Shown here in pieces: positions 11,593-23,200 of a DNA stretch of 64,000 bases. Both the position numbers and the translations under genes were made by a program. The DNA is taken from assembly GCF_050003625.1 (NCBI RefSeq), contig NC_134398.1, forward strand, positions 109,438,105 through 109,502,104. The letters are read 5' to 3'. Source of the DNA: Haematobia irritans. Lineage: Eukaryota; Arthropoda; Insecta; Diptera; Muscidae. The notes beneath the pieces were generated by a model. The model did no database searches, was not told where the DNA came from, and saw nothing but the letters and a program-made list of their open reading frames with translations. The stretch's first letter is position 1. Each line of letters begins with the position of its first letter.

Positions 11593-14044
11593 CTAATTTG
11601 TGTAGATCTTCAGATCGCTTACATGACTGGTCCTATATTCCAACGTTTCTAGGTTTTTCAGTTTGACAATGACGGGAGACACGAAGTCATGGACTTGGAA
11701 CGGTCCGCCATATTTCGGAGCCAATTTCGCCGCAAAATTTTCGTTGGCTTTTGATAATGGATGAAGACGAACCAACACCATATCACCAATCTTTGGTTTC
11801 CACGATCTACGCCGCAGATTGTAATGTCTTTTTTGGTTCTGAGCCGCTTTTGCCAAATTCCGGCGTACGATAGAAAAAATTTCCTTCAACTCTCGCGCCC
11901 GTTGCTCTGGTTGGAGAGACCTAGCACCAGTTCCTTGTGTCACATCATCATACAATGCCCGCGGTAATCGGGGCGCTGGTGTTAAATGCTAGCATTATTT
12001 CGGGCAGTGACTCATCCCATTTTTGATGATGTTGTTTGGCCGTTTGGGCAATCATCGTTTTCACAGTTCGATTTACCCGCTCGGTGGGGTTTTCCTGCGG
12101 AGTGTAAGGAGCCGTCAGTTGGTGTCGAATACCCATCTCTTCTAGAAACCTCTTGAACACACCACTGGTGAACTGCGTACCGTTGTCCGTGATTATTACT
12201 TTTGGGACCCCATATCTGCTAATGATTCGTTCTCTGCAGGCTTTTATGAGACCCTCCGATGTGGCTTTCCGTAGGGGCATTAGTTCTGTCCATTTGGAGA
12301 ACCGGTCATTAATAACTAGCAACATCGAGTTCCCATGTTTCGAGCATGGTAAAGGTCCCACAAAATCCGCACATATCGTAGCCCACGGTTCCTCTGGTAT
12401 TCTAGTCAGCATTTCCCCGGCTGGTGGTTGCTGCGATATTTTGTACCTCTGACATGACTCGCATTTTCGGACATATCGGCTGACGTCCCGAAACATTCCT
12501 GGCCAAAAGTAACGGCTATCAATCTTATTTGCTGTCTTGCGGATTCCCAAATGTCCCGCGGTTACACTATCGTGATTTTCTTGTAGTACGCGGCTGCGGA
12601 GAGGAGTGGGCACACACAGTTTCCATGGCGTATTGTCATCGTCATGCACTTGTCTTGGCAAGTGTCGATACAGCTGCCCTTGAATTATGGTATAATCCGA
12701 ATACTTCTTGGGATTATTTATCATATCTTTCTTCAGCTTGTCGACCCATGGACATTTGTCTGTTCTCCCTTCCACCGTTGCCAGGTTTAATGACTCGTTT
12801 AATGACTGTTTCCCCTTCCGATACCGTACTTCGAAATTGTATTGCTGCAGCTCCAGAGCCCACCGAGCTAATCTTCCTGTAGGACTTTGGATGGAATTAA
12901 GCCATTTTAATGAAAGGCGGTCCGTGAGCACAATAAATTTGTATCCCTCTAGATAGGCTCGCATTTGGCGTATACTCCAAACTATTGCCAAACATTCTTT
13001 CCCCGTAGCGGAATAATTCCGCTCCGCTTTATTTAAGTGACGACTTGCATACGCGATCACTTTTTCACTACCCTCTAACTCCTGCGTGAGGACCGCTGCA
13101 AGTCCGTAATCGCTGGCATCCGTTTTCAGTATAAATGTCCGCTCGAAATCAGGGCACGCTAGTACCGGTGCGCTGGTTAACTTCTCTATCAACGTCTCGA
13201 ATGCTTTTTGCTGGTCCGCTCCCCATTTCCAATGCTTTCCTTTCTTTAACAAGGATGTAAGTGTTTGTGATATCCCCGCAAACTCGGGCACAAACCGACG
13301 ATACCACGATGCAACTCCCAGGAACCTTCGAACTTCCTTCACAGTAGTCGGTGGCTTCATTTGAGCTATGGCAGATATTTTGTCGGGGTCAGTCTTGATA
13401 CCTTCGCTACTGACGACATGTCCCAGATATTTGGTCTCTTGCTTAAAAAACTCACATTTTTCCGCGTTGATTTTCAGGTTCGCCCTCCTTAGTCTTCGGA
13501 ACACTTCCTGCAGATTGCGTAAATGTTCCTCGAAGGTTCGACCGATGACGATTATGTCGTCCAAATACGCAAACGCGTGTGGTTCCATTTCCGGGCCAAT
13601 AATACTATCTAGCGCACGTTGAAATGTTGCGGGAGAGGAGTGAATACCAAAGGGCATCATCTTCCACTGGTAAAGACCGCGTCCGGTGACGGCAAAGGCG
13701 GTGTATTTTCTGCTGCTCTTCTCCATCGGGATCTGCCAGTAGCCAACCTTTAAATCCAAGCTACTAACATATTTGGCATGCCGCAGCCGGTTCAGAATTG
13801 AATCGATGCGTGGGAGTGGGTAGGCGTCGGGAACAGATCGCTTATTTAACTGGCGGAAATCCATACATGTTCTCCAGTCGCCGTTTTTCTTGCGTACTAG
13901 TGTGATTGGAAAGCTATATGGGCTTTTGGAAGGCTCAATGCACCCCCGGTCAATGAGCCTATTTACTTCTGCATCAATTATTTTCTGCATCGCTGGATTC
14001 CTCGGAGCATATCGCAACTTTATTGGGCGGTCATCTGTCATCAC
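11593..14044 (-). pseudogene. Gypsy B pol: RT, RNase H and integrase
   Basis: A 698-codon frame (14044 down to 11948) and a 120-codon frame (11955 to 11593) form a gypsy Pol. Motifs in order are the RT DFRQLN, SLDLKVGYWQI, FGIHSSPATFQ and catalytic FAYLDDIIV; RNase H TDASDYGLAAVL and LTDRLSLKWL; the integrase HHCC finger (HDSVTAGHLG, CESCQRY); and the DDE core (ADFVGPLP, ITDNGTQF, PQENPTERVNR). The C-terminal frame has the GDMVLVR and KYGGPFQV part of the integrase tail. A frameshift at about 11950-11970 separates the two. The usual RNase H end motif is replaced by QSLNESLNLA, suggesting a small local change. Confidence 0.9.
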
Positions 14045-14576
14045 AATTTTGTGCTCCGCTATAGTTGATCTCCCTGCGGAGAGAACTGCACAAGTTTGAT
14101 CGCATAAACTTGTGCAGTTCTCTCCGCAAAAATTCCCCGACTTGTTCTTGTTGCTGGCGTGACAGATGATTCATTTCTCGCTCCCACTTGACATAAGACT
14201 TTGGCTCTTCCCTTTCCTTGACGGCCGTAATAATTTGGCAGCGATTCGTGGTTGGCGCAGGGTTGCTAAGTGTCATCGATAGGCCGGCGCACTGTATAGT
14301 GGTAATGAATTGCTGTAGAAATTCTAAGCCAAGTATTATCTCCTCATTACAGTGGGGTATAACCAAGAACGTGCACTTCGTCGTAGTTGATCCTAATGTT
14401 ACTTGTAGCTCTACTGACTTTGAAAGGCTAACCCGTGCTCCATCGGCTAAAACGATATCAGAGTGTTCCCGTTTGTACGATGGGTTTCTCTTAACTGTTT
14501 CTGCCAATCGAGGTCTTATGAAGCTGCACGTTACTCCTGTGTCGATGGTGGCGACGACCTTCTTGCGTTCCAACAA
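14031..14576 (-). pseudogene. Gypsy B aspartic protease region
   Basis: The frame contains the active-site motif VVATIDTGVTCSF near residues 7-19 and the C-terminal IILGLEFLQQF motif near residues 80-90, typical of a retroviral-type aspartic protease. It continues into a linker whose end is scrambled by a 23-bp inverted duplication (14075-14128), so the protein no longer joins the RT frame. The upstream gag is separated by the hAT insertion at 14647-15918. Confidence 0.85.
14075..14128. repeat. Perfect 23-bp inverted repeat with 8-base loop
   Basis: The arm TGCGGAGAGAACTGCACAAG plus TTT (14075-14097) is exactly complementary to 14106-14128 around the loop GATCGCAT. It lies between protease and RT and disrupts the frame. 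It looks like a templated fold-back duplication. Confidence 0.9.
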
Positions 14577-14646
14577 TAGCGTGGCCGTAATGCGGTGCTC
14601 CTCACATTGAAGTGACGTTTTGTTTCGTGCCGATAACTCATCTCAT

Positions 14647-15918
14647 CAGCGTTACCGTTGGGAATTTTCAAAAAGTGGCACAAAAAGTGGCAAACGTCGA
14701 AAAAAGGGGCACAATTATTTTTGAAAAGTGGCACATTCTTTTTATTAACTTATACAAAAAAAAACTTAAGAAATAAATACTGCTATGAGGTCAAGTTAAA
14801 ATATATTTTGCGAATTCATACAAATTGGTGAGCAAATCCTATTTAAAATTAATTTTTAAGCGTCTATAAAATAATCAGGCCTTTCAATTATATCTTTAAA
14901 TTTATTTACGATATCAAAATAATTTATATCATCATTGGTTTTTAAGTAATGCGGAACCCCCTTTTCTTCAGTTTTTTGTCATTTATGTCAATTCATGGTA
15001 AAATTTGTCCACAGCTTTCGGATTGTGATGTCGTTTTGTGACCTATCTATATTGTTTTAATGTTTTTAATATACAAAGAATTTTTATAGTCGATATCTGC
15101 TAAATCACGTTTTTACAAACTTTCTTACAAAATTTATGTATATTTGTAATAGAATATTTTTGTTAAATATAATTAATAAACAATTTAAGGTAAGCACTAT
15201 GTTCGATTTTCGAGTTGAAATTTTCGCGGTTACTTTACTAAAACAGTTCAATATAAAGCAGATAAAATAACTCAATAACTCAATCATTTATAATTTTGAT
15301 TATTTCAGGAAAAGTAATCGCGAAAATAAAGTGATTTTCAACTCGAAAACCGAACATAGTACTCACGTTTAGGAGGATTCGCTTTGGAATGTTTTGTTAA
15401 CTGTATTCATACTTTTGATAATATAAACTAAAAATTTAAGATAAATCTTTGGTATTTGAAAGTGCATTTTGGATCTTTAACATATACTTTCTCTAATTTC
15501 TTAGGACACTTTTCTTCCAATTTTTCTCTAATGAGGTAATGCTTCAATACTGTCCACTGTTCCAGCATTCATTTTGAGGAATATAGTAGAATTGGAACAA
15601 TCTGTCTCAAAGGCGGTCGTAATACAAACCTTAAACATTTTCATATTTATCCTGATATTTCATGCCACAATAAATTTGGCATATTCAAAGTACGGTTTAC
15701 CAAATAAGTTGAATCGTAACTGTTCTCGTAATAAGAACTAATGAGCGAAGGCTGTTGATGCACAATATTAAATTTTCTTAATAACACATCTATGGTGATA
15801 ACTACCCATAATATTTAAACTTTTGAAAAAGTGGCACGAATTATTGGAAAAGTGGCACAAACAAAAAGTGGCGCAAAAGTGGCAAATTTGCCACTAAAGT
15901 GGCACAACGGTAACGCTG
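14647..15918. mobile_element. Non-autonomous hAT element in Gypsy B gag
   Basis: The ends are the perfect 14-bp terminal inverted repeat CAGCGTTACCGTTG, flanked by the 8-bp TSD CATCTCAT (14639-14646 and 15919-15926). Both are diagnostic of the hAT superfamily. Subterminal regions are packed with AAAAGTGGCACAA-type repeats on both sides, likely transposase-binding sites. No transposase frame is present, so the copy is a 1.27-kb MITE-like derivative. It separates gag from protease and contains another inverted-repeat element at 15187-15369. Confidence 0.9.
15187..15369. mobile_element. Small fold-back MITE nested in the hAT element
   Basis: The left arm (AAGGTAAGCACTATGTTCG, continuing to about 15235) is mirrored at 15310-15369 (CGAACATAGTACTCACGTT). 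The termini resemble the MITE at 62039-62270 (AAGGTGGGTATTAAGTTCG) and the single end at 35361, so all three probably belong to one family. The flanks TTT/TTA are suggestive of a short TSD, but I could not fix it. Confidence 0.65.
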
Positions 15919-15926
15919 CATCTCAT

Positions 15927-16589
15927 TATACTCTTGTCCATGATGGTAGACTTCTTCAGTTCTGTAGCAATTGTTTCTCGGATGAGTTGTTCTGAGCTGG
16001 ATACTGGTCGACGGGGTGATGCTTTCCAGGTCATCCGCCAAGCTTACCAAATCTATTAAGTTATCGAAATCTTTACGCCGAATATACCATTGGTATTCAG
16101 GTTTGGCGTTACGATATACTCGCTCTAATCGTTGTTGCTCGGTTAAGTCTGTATGCCTCATTAGTGACTGAAGTGCTAAAACGTATTCCTTGAATGACTC
16201 CTTGGGCGCTGCATTCGTTTTCGTATTTCATCATCCAAGTTTTCAAAATACCTGGCCGGCAAGAAGAACTTACAGAAATCTCTCTTAAAATCATTCCACT
16301 CTTTCCACTGTCGATTATTATTTCGGAACCAAACTAGCCCCTTATCACGTAGGAATTCCGACATGATACGTGGGAGATGATTCAAGTCGACTTCTGATAT
16401 CGCAGCCAATTCTTCCAATCGTTCAATAAATTCGAGGGGCTCACGTCCATTTTCAAATTTTACTCCCCATTTTCGTACCTGTTCGACGATACTTCCATAG
16501 CCACCATTCATTTCTTCTTTTGTAACCACTTCCAGATTATTTGGTTGCACCAGAGGGCTTTGAACTGAGTATTCCTTTCCACTTATCAT
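15927..16589 (-). pseudogene. Gypsy B gag (broken)
   Basis: The frame from 16589 down to 16176 starts MISGKEYSVQ and contains a retrotransposon-gag capsid core (MSEFLRDKGLVWFRNN, WNDFKRDFCKFFLP). A frameshift near 16180-16200 moves into the frame 16161 to about 15927 (LERVYRNAKPEYQWYIRR). The hAT element then interrupts it. The region 16100-16589 is repeated at 23338-23827 as the edge of the tandem duplication. Confidence 0.8.
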
Positions 16590-16871
16590 TTTTTTTCACT
16601 TCACAATATATATCTGTTTTGATTTCTTGTTTTATTTACTGTTTACTTTCCACACTTTGCAAGGCATATTAATTAAAGGTAAAGTCACGAGCAAACGTGT
16701 GTACCCCCCATGATAATTATAATGTCAAACTAAAATGGCAGATGACTTAAGTTGACATTTTGTGTATGTGTAGTGTTGTTTTCAGCCAACAATTGTTTAT
16801 TACAAAGAACAAAGTCATTTGAAGTTAAATATATGTCTAAGGCAGACATCAATACAAAACAACAACAAAAA

Positions 16872-17385
16872 ATGGGGCGAAATTTTTCCGCTACATAAGC
16901 GAACGGTATCCTTGCCTCAGTGAATTGGCCTGGAAACAATGCGTAAGTGTGGAGTGACATGTAACAAGTTGGAGGAAATAATTATGAGCTTCTTGTGTAT
17001 TCTATTTAGGTTCCCGATTTTGATAATCTTTATTTGGATATGAATAGCATTATTCACAATTGCTCCCATTCCGATGATACAAACATCCATCTCAACATAA
17101 CAGGAGGATATGTGGAAGGACATATTCAACTATATTGACAAGTTGTTTTTTCTAATTAAACCACAGAAATTATTCTTTATGGCCATTGACGGCGTGGCCC
17201 CTCGTGCAAAAATGAATCAACAGCGCAGTAGACGTTTTCGTTCAGCCAAGGAAGCTGAACTTTGGAACGATTAGCACAGAGCCTAGGTGAAGTGAGAGAA
17301 CACGAACGATTCGGTTGCAATTGTATACACCAGGAACAGAATTTATGGATCGTTTGCATGAGGCATTGCGCTATTTCATAAAAAA
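16872..17385 (+). pseudogene. XRN1: Captured 5' fragment of XRN1/pacman 5'-3' exoribonuclease gene
   Basis: From the ATG at 16872 the frames read as the conserved N-terminus of cytoplasmic XRN1: FFRYISERYPCLSELA, then PDFDNLYLDMNSIIHNCSH, then [20 protein letters not shown] and TPGTEFMDRLHEALRYFI. XRN1 degrades decapped mRNA; these are its catalytic-core motifs. A 67-bp intron (16943-17009, GTAAGT...TTTAG) separates the first two blocks, so genomic DNA was captured, not cDNA. The sequence before the ATG may be its 5' UTR. Small deletions and frameshifts (near 16875, 17100 and 17265) and truncation at about 17385 make it non-functional. XRN2 is less likely because the order and spacing fit XRN1. 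Confidence 0.88.
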
Positions 17386-17792
17386 TTTTTGCTGATCCTA
17401 TGTGGCAGAAGTGCAGAGTTACCCATCAAAAAATTTGGAAGTTCTTCCAAAGGCACAACTTTAAAAGAACTTCCAGAAGATGTACTCCCAATGATGTTCT
17501 TCATTTTAACTACACAGGAAGTTCTTTTCATTCAATTTTTTATAACATGTTTTATTCATATTTTTAATTGGTAATGTTACATTTTTTGTTTCAAATTGGT
17601 TAAAAACTGTTTAAGAATTCATAAAATGGTACAAATTATTTAAATTTTGTCGAAAAATGTTAAATTCAATCTGAAAAAATTATGAATTATTGTAAATATT
17701 TGAGGTCACACGTTTCAGACAAGCGTTAGAATCCATTAAAAATTATAAAAAATCATAAAAATTATTTATTATTTATCTTTCCGATATTATGA

Positions 17793-18532
17793 AGTATTGC
17801 TCAATTCAATTCTATTTGCTTTCCGTGCAGATGTGTCCAATAAATAGTTATAGGACATAAATACATTGTCTGCATCTTCAATCAATTCTTTGGCTCCATA
17901 ATATGGACACATTTTGAGTTTTTACCTACTTTAACCAAGTCTTCAATGTCCATTAAATCCAGATCATCTTTGCGCGATTCCACACGATGATGAAAGGCAC
18001 AAGTTCTTTTTTGGACTCGAAATCGACAAATCGATCTATGTTTTATTTGAATTGCCCTGTTCTCGCAATACCTCGGGATATATACACAATTGATCTCTGG
18101 ATCCCAAAACCACCGCTCTCGTAAATGAGTAAGATGTCCGCTTTAATTCTTACATAGCTTGCGTTAGTTGTGAATGGGTACCTCAAGTACCCATTACATA
18201 CATATTATTTTAGGAAGACCCCAGCTACCATCCATGGGCTTTGCACGAGCAATCATTTACAGGTGCTCCGCCTAAATAGGATTGTTTTTAAAATAATTGG
18301 TGGCGGTTCTGTTTGTTGTATTTGCATCTTCATTTCCTCTTCTCGGGATTGCAGCCATTCCAAAGATGAACATAAGGTTTAACCGGTTCCTATGAGAAAG
18401 TTTTTGTTTTATTGGTGGTTACATTGTTATACATTATTTTATACCCGTTGGGGATTCCAGAAAACCATTTGATCCATCTCGTAGACATATGATGACCTTT
18501 TCCATATAAGCTCTTTGAACTTCATAGGGATC
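17793..18532 (-). pseudogene. RTEL1: Captured N-terminal fragment of RTEL1 DNA helicase gene
   Basis: Reading the minus strand from 18532, the frames give [20 protein letters not shown], the Walker A block ESPTG-TG, then [76 protein letters not shown] and [14 protein letters not shown]. This is the N-terminal iron-sulfur helicase region of RTEL1, which unwinds telomeric and recombination intermediates. An intron of 55 bp (18390-18444, GT...AG) interrupts Walker A exactly between its two glycine-containing halves. The Walker A lysine codon has become TAA (18379-18381 on plus). Further stops and frameshifts confirm decay. Truncated after about 240 residues. Confidence 0.9.
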
Positions 18533-18720
18533 CCATGATTTATTGCTATTGCATCTCTTAGATTCCTTAATGCCTCAATTCGTACACTCGAACCATAGTG
18601 TTTCAGTTTAGCAATACATTCTTCAACATTTATTTGCCTTATGCCTCCATCATATTGTGATACTTTGAGCTGTTCCCGAATTGTAATTTTGCGCACTTTG
18701 AATTCGGTTTTTGTGAACAT
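18533..18720 (-). pseudogene. TEX10: Captured TEX10/IPI1-like gene fragment
   Basis: A frame from the ATG at 18720 reads KITIREQLKVSQYDGG, INVEECIAKLKHYGSSVR and [11 protein letters not shown]. This resembles the N-terminal part of TEX10/Ipi1, the armadillo-repeat ribosome-assembly factor of the Rix1/PELP1 complex, which has EQLK followed by a helical HY...V...AL..L pair. The match stops at 18533, where the RTEL1 fragment begins in another frame; the longer open frame down to 18439 runs across this joint by chance. The similarity is moderate, so this is the least certain of the three fragments. Confidence 0.7.
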
Positions 18721-19080
18721 AGTATATATAAATAAGTTTTTTTAAGAAAATTCTTTTATAAAACTAACCCCATACTAATAACACAATGTAAATAAAAGCA
18801 AAGAATGTAAACAAATCTACTAAACGTAAACAAAGCCTTTGACAAGATGAATGTCGATATTAGTCACCTGATTGCATGACTTTACCTGGATTAATATGCC
18901 TTGCACACTTTGTTAGTTTATGTATTTTTTTTTGTTCACACTGTCTATATTATTTTCTTCACATTAAAATGTTTATGTTTTGACACTTTGTAGTTATGGA
19001 TAATTTACACTTTTAGTCTTTTAAGCTGGTGATTCCGTCAGTGAATTTGATCGCTTACTCTTTCTGTGGCGGGCAGTTTA

Positions 19081-19102
19081 AACTGTCCATGCTCGGGCGC
19101 CA
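19081..19102 (-). other. Gypsy B primer binding site, copy 1
   Basis: On the minus strand TGGCGCCCGAGCATGGAC follows the LTR end after one spacer base. It differs by two bases from the tRNA-Lys-type primer site used by many retroelements. Copy 2 (26287-26308) reads TGGCGCCCGAGCAGGGAC and differs by only one. Confidence 0.8.
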
Positions 19103-19103
19103 T

Positions 19104-20296
19104 TGTAACGACGTGTTTTCACTTTGAAGCTGGGGCAAACTCAGGGTGTCCAGGGTCGTTACAAAATATTTATATTGTAGTGTAAACGGTATTATATGTA
19201 TGAATCAGCTGAAGTAGTTTGAGAATAATTGTATTTTTTATCAGCTGTTAGTTATAAGTTTAGATCATATGTTATGTTTAAGGATTGTTGTTTATTTTTA
19301 AGGATAATGTTGAAAAAAGAATTAAAAATTATAAATACCGTTATTTAAGTATAAAAGAGGAACATTGTTGAATAAAGGAATCATTCAAGTTCAGAAAGCC
19401 TAAACTGGCATTTCATTTTGTAAACAAGGATTAACTTGCTGTGGCACCTGGTTGTGCCTGCAAAGAAAAATATAAAAACCTTTTTCTGTCCGTGGCGTTT
19501 TTAAGCGCCGGCAAACCACTTAGGCAGGCATTTATGAACAAAAGGAAAAAACACTATTTTACCAACTAATTCACAACAAAACAATATTAAAACGACAAAC
19601 ATTACAATATTTCCACAGAAAGAGAAAACACTGACCTTATTTATGAACACTGACTTTATTTATGTTTTCATTCAACGTTATAATTTTATTAGTCTCATAC
19701 ACAACATTAACACTATATTCACACACATCTACATAAACACAGATTCGTACGGCCAGAGACGATGGACGAAGATGCGGACGTAGATAAACGGCTTACGGCG
19801 TCGATCCGATGCTAAACTGATGACAGGCACAGCGACAGTAACGATGGCGCAGTTGTAACAACCATGGACGACAGCGACGGAGCGGTTGTAACGACAACCA
19901 CTACCGGCGACGATGGCGCAGTTGTAACAACAACCACGGGCGGCAGCGACGATGATGCGCGGTTGTAACGACAACCACTAGCGGCGGCGATGACGCAGTT
20001 GTAACAACAACCACGGGCGGCAGCGACGGAACGGTTGTAACGACAACCACTACCGGCGGCGATGACGCAGTTGTAACAACAACCACGGGCGACCGCGACG
20101 ATGATGCGTAGTTGTAACGACAACCACGGGCGGCGGCGATGGAGCGGTTGTAAAGACAACCACTACCGGCGACGGTGCGCAGTTGTAACAACAACCACGG
20201 GCGACAATGGAGCGGTTGTAACGACAACCACTGATTACCGGGGCACGAGTTTTAGAAAAGGGGAAGTTACAACTTTCCCACTTCACTAGCAGTCTA
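19104..20296 (-). repeat. Gypsy B 5' LTR, terminal part, duplication unit 1
   Basis: Sequence matches the left LTR from its ACA end through the hairpin minisatellite (19838-20236) up to the point where the BEL element entered (20296). It contains a solo LTR at 19176-19606. The rest of the LTR is missing from this unit because the duplication junction lies within the BEL element. The first 60 bases are bracketed by TGTAACGAC and GTCGTTACA. Confidence 0.82.
19176..19606. mobile_element. Solo LTR inserted in the Gypsy B 5' LTR, copy 1
   Basis: The 431-bp insert starts TGTAGTG, ends CATTACA and is flanked by the 4-bp duplication ATAT (19172-19175, 19607-19610). It is absent from the 3' LTR at the matching place (10490). 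It includes a TATAAAAG box and, downstream, AATAAAG, as in an LTR promoter and polyadenylation region on the plus strand. The family is unknown. Copy 2 is at 26382-26814. Confidence 0.75.
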
Positions 20297-23200
20297 TGTT
20301 CAAGAACACAGTTGCATTACACTGCTATAGGATATAACATAAATATAATTAAAATTAATTACATAGTAAATAGCATTTACGCTGCTATATTATAGAGCAT
20401 ATATGTTTAAATATCATTTGCATTGTAAGCAGCAGAAGTCAACAGCCGACCTATTTAAATAAAGAATCAAATTTCACCGACAATAATTGGTCAGGTTGTC
20501 GACTTCTGCTGCACTAGTTCACTAAACTAATATACTAAGTCAGCATAAATATTATTTAAGTCACTGACATAGCATAGGCTACATATCCAACATGTTAACT
20601 TAGTATTCTGACTAATCATCAGTTATTTAGTATAAATAACTTGAATGAAAATAAACATCATGCTAGATCAAATTGGCATTTTGCATCATTATCATCGACA
20701 TACGGTTCAAGTACCCTATGTCCAACATCTAACAGTTCTTGTTTGTACTTGAACAACTTTAGGAATTTATACAGTTCTTGTTTGTACTTGAACTACCCTA
20801 CGAATTATACATTGGTGACCCCGACAAAAGGAAAAATAATACCGTTGGTGACATCGACAAAAGGAACACTAATCCCGTTACACATTCATTACACATTGGA
20901 TCGCTACACATTGGATCGCCATACATTGATCGCAGTCTAAATTGAAGTCTTCCAGTACCGACGAAATTTAAAAATGGAAAACTTAAAGGATTTGATAATC
21001 CGTCAAAAGGAAAGGGCCGCAAACATAGAAAAAGCGGTAGCCAACATAAAGAAAACTCCACACGAGCGAAGATCTGTGGAGTATTATACAAAGAAAAAAG
21101 AAGATTTAATTGCTCAATGGAAAGCCTTTGACACAGCGGAAAATATCATACGCAACAACTCGATGTTGGGCGAAGATGACCCGTATATTGTCGAAGATAT
21201 CCATAAATCAATAGGAATCGTATACAATACAACTATTGAGGAAGTAGAGCAGCTAATTAAAGGTCTGAGCAGGCAAACGAAGCCATTGCCAGCAGAACGC
21301 GGAGCAGGGTTTACCGCAGACAACCCATCCGCATCATCAGTGCTAGTAAATCAAGGTGCTAGTGCACCCGCAAACAACATTCATGGACTGATAAGACGTC
21401 AAGCAGCACTTAAATCGTCCTTGAGACGTCTAATTCAATCACCAGTCCAATCTCTATCTGCTATAGACAGATTATGGCAGAAGATCGAGACTATTCATTT
21501 GGACATTTGGGAAATGTGTGCCAACCCGGCGGCTGAGGGTTATGACAGCGAAGACTATGAAGCCTTAGAAGAGAACGTTGCAATTCAAATAGCGTCTCTT
21601 TCGAAAACACAATCAAGCGAAAACATAACCTCGGAATCAATGCAGCAAGCAAAAGGGTAGTTGCAACCTACAGCTACCAAAGATATCCATACCAAGGTTT
21701 AATGGAGATTGCCTATCGTGGCAACCATTTTCGGACATATTCTCGAAAATGATACATGAGCAAGATATTCCGGCAATCCAAAAGATGTGGTATCTCAAGG
21801 CCAATTTGAGCGGGGAAGCAGAACGATTAATACGTCACCTGGATCTCACTGAAGGAAACTACACAACGGCATGGAACACGTTGAAGGACAGGTACAACAA
21901 CAAGCGAGTCCTAGTGTCCACAATACTGCAAAAATTGCCTTACTCAAGGAAGCCGGCTTCAAGTTACGGAAGTGGTGTGCAAACCATCGCCAACTCCTCC
22001 AAGACATACCGCAAGATGATCAAGAAGTCAACCTTGATTTTGAAAACGCATCAATCAAGGCATTGGGACTGATATGGAGCCCAGCATCGGATCAATTCTG
22101 CCTTAGGGCAAATCTTCAGCCAGTCTCAGTGATAACAAAGCGATCTGTCATATCAGATGTAGCACGAATCTACGACCCGTTAGGTATAGCAGGCCCAGTC
22201 GTAGTGGCAGCCAAGATATTCATTCAACAACTTTGGGAGGATCAAATATCTTGGGATGATGAACTCCCTGAAGATCGAAAAACAAAATGGCACGCCTTTC
22301 GTAATGCACTAAATATGTTAGACAATACCCACATCCCACGCCACGTTTTCGACGGCCAAACTGCGAAGCACATTCAAATGCATGTCTTTGTGGACGCATC
22401 AGAAAGGGCTTATGGAGCCGCAATTTACATTCGATCTAAACTCCCAAATAAAAGGATAATCGTCCGACTATTGTGCGCCAAATCCAGAGTGGCGCCTCTC
22501 CAAAGGGTATCGCTGCCAAGGCTAGAACTTTGCGCAGCACTTCTAGGAGCAGAACTGGCCAACAAAACAAAAAATGAACTAAGATACGAAGACAAACAGC
22601 TCTTCTTCTGGTCTGATTCCGAAATTGTCTTGCATTGGATAAATTCGGCATCATCATCACTCAAAACCTTTGTGGCTAACCGAATTAGCAAAATACAAGA
22701 ACTCACCATCAACAGTCAATGGAGACACGTCGACTCCAAAAATAATCCCGCAGACTTAATCTCCAGAGGTTTAAAACCAGAACAATTACCGGAGTGCAAC
22801 ATGTGGTTCTATGGACCCCTTTTTTTACATGGAAATGAAGACAGTTGGCCTAAGGAGTTCGCGAAGGAACTGCATCCAACAAGTGAATTAGAATTCAAAC
22901 GAAAGCCTGTTATTGTCACTACAGCCACGCAAATGGGATTAGAACGAATCATTTACAAAATTAACCACCGCAATTCGTTCGATTATCTTCAAAGAGTTGT
23001 GGCTTATATCCAACGATTTATCAAAAACAGCAGGACATCGTCAGCCGATCGACCAGCAACCAAAGTACTGAGCCCAATAGAGTTAACTTCAGCGTTGCAT
23101 CTAATAGTCAAAACCATACAATCAGCTGACTTCAAAGACGACATTAACAAGTTAAAGACAACCAAAGAACTCAGCAGATCCAGCCCAATTATCAGTCTAT

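Larger units (their letters stand above)
16660..18903. mobile_element. Gene-fragment-carrying TIR DNA transposon (Pack-type), copy 1
   Basis: The imperfect terminal inverted repeats start CAAGGCATATTAAT and continue as GGTAAAGTCA on both sides. The flanks are the 9-bp direct repeat CACACTTTG (16651-16659 and 18904-18912). A 9-bp TSD fits Mutator-like elements. An 8-bp reading (hAT or P) remains possible because CAAGG fits their end consensus too. There is no transposase. The interior holds three host gene fragments (XRN1 on plus, RTEL1 and TEX10-like on minus) plus about 400 bp of AT-rich filler (17400-17790). It sits in the 5' leader of Gypsy B between gag and primer site. Confidence 0.88.

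Noticed and set aside
16872..17385. A functional XRN1 gene
   Set aside because: Only the first about 150 codons are present, with frameshifts, inside a transposon and with a further deletion in the second copy.
19104..19163. A 60-bp unit bracketed by TGTAACGAC and GTCGTTACA, considered as a tiny inverted-repeat element
   Set aside because: It has no TSD of its own and is the terminal part of the Gypsy B LTR, present at the same place in the other LTR.
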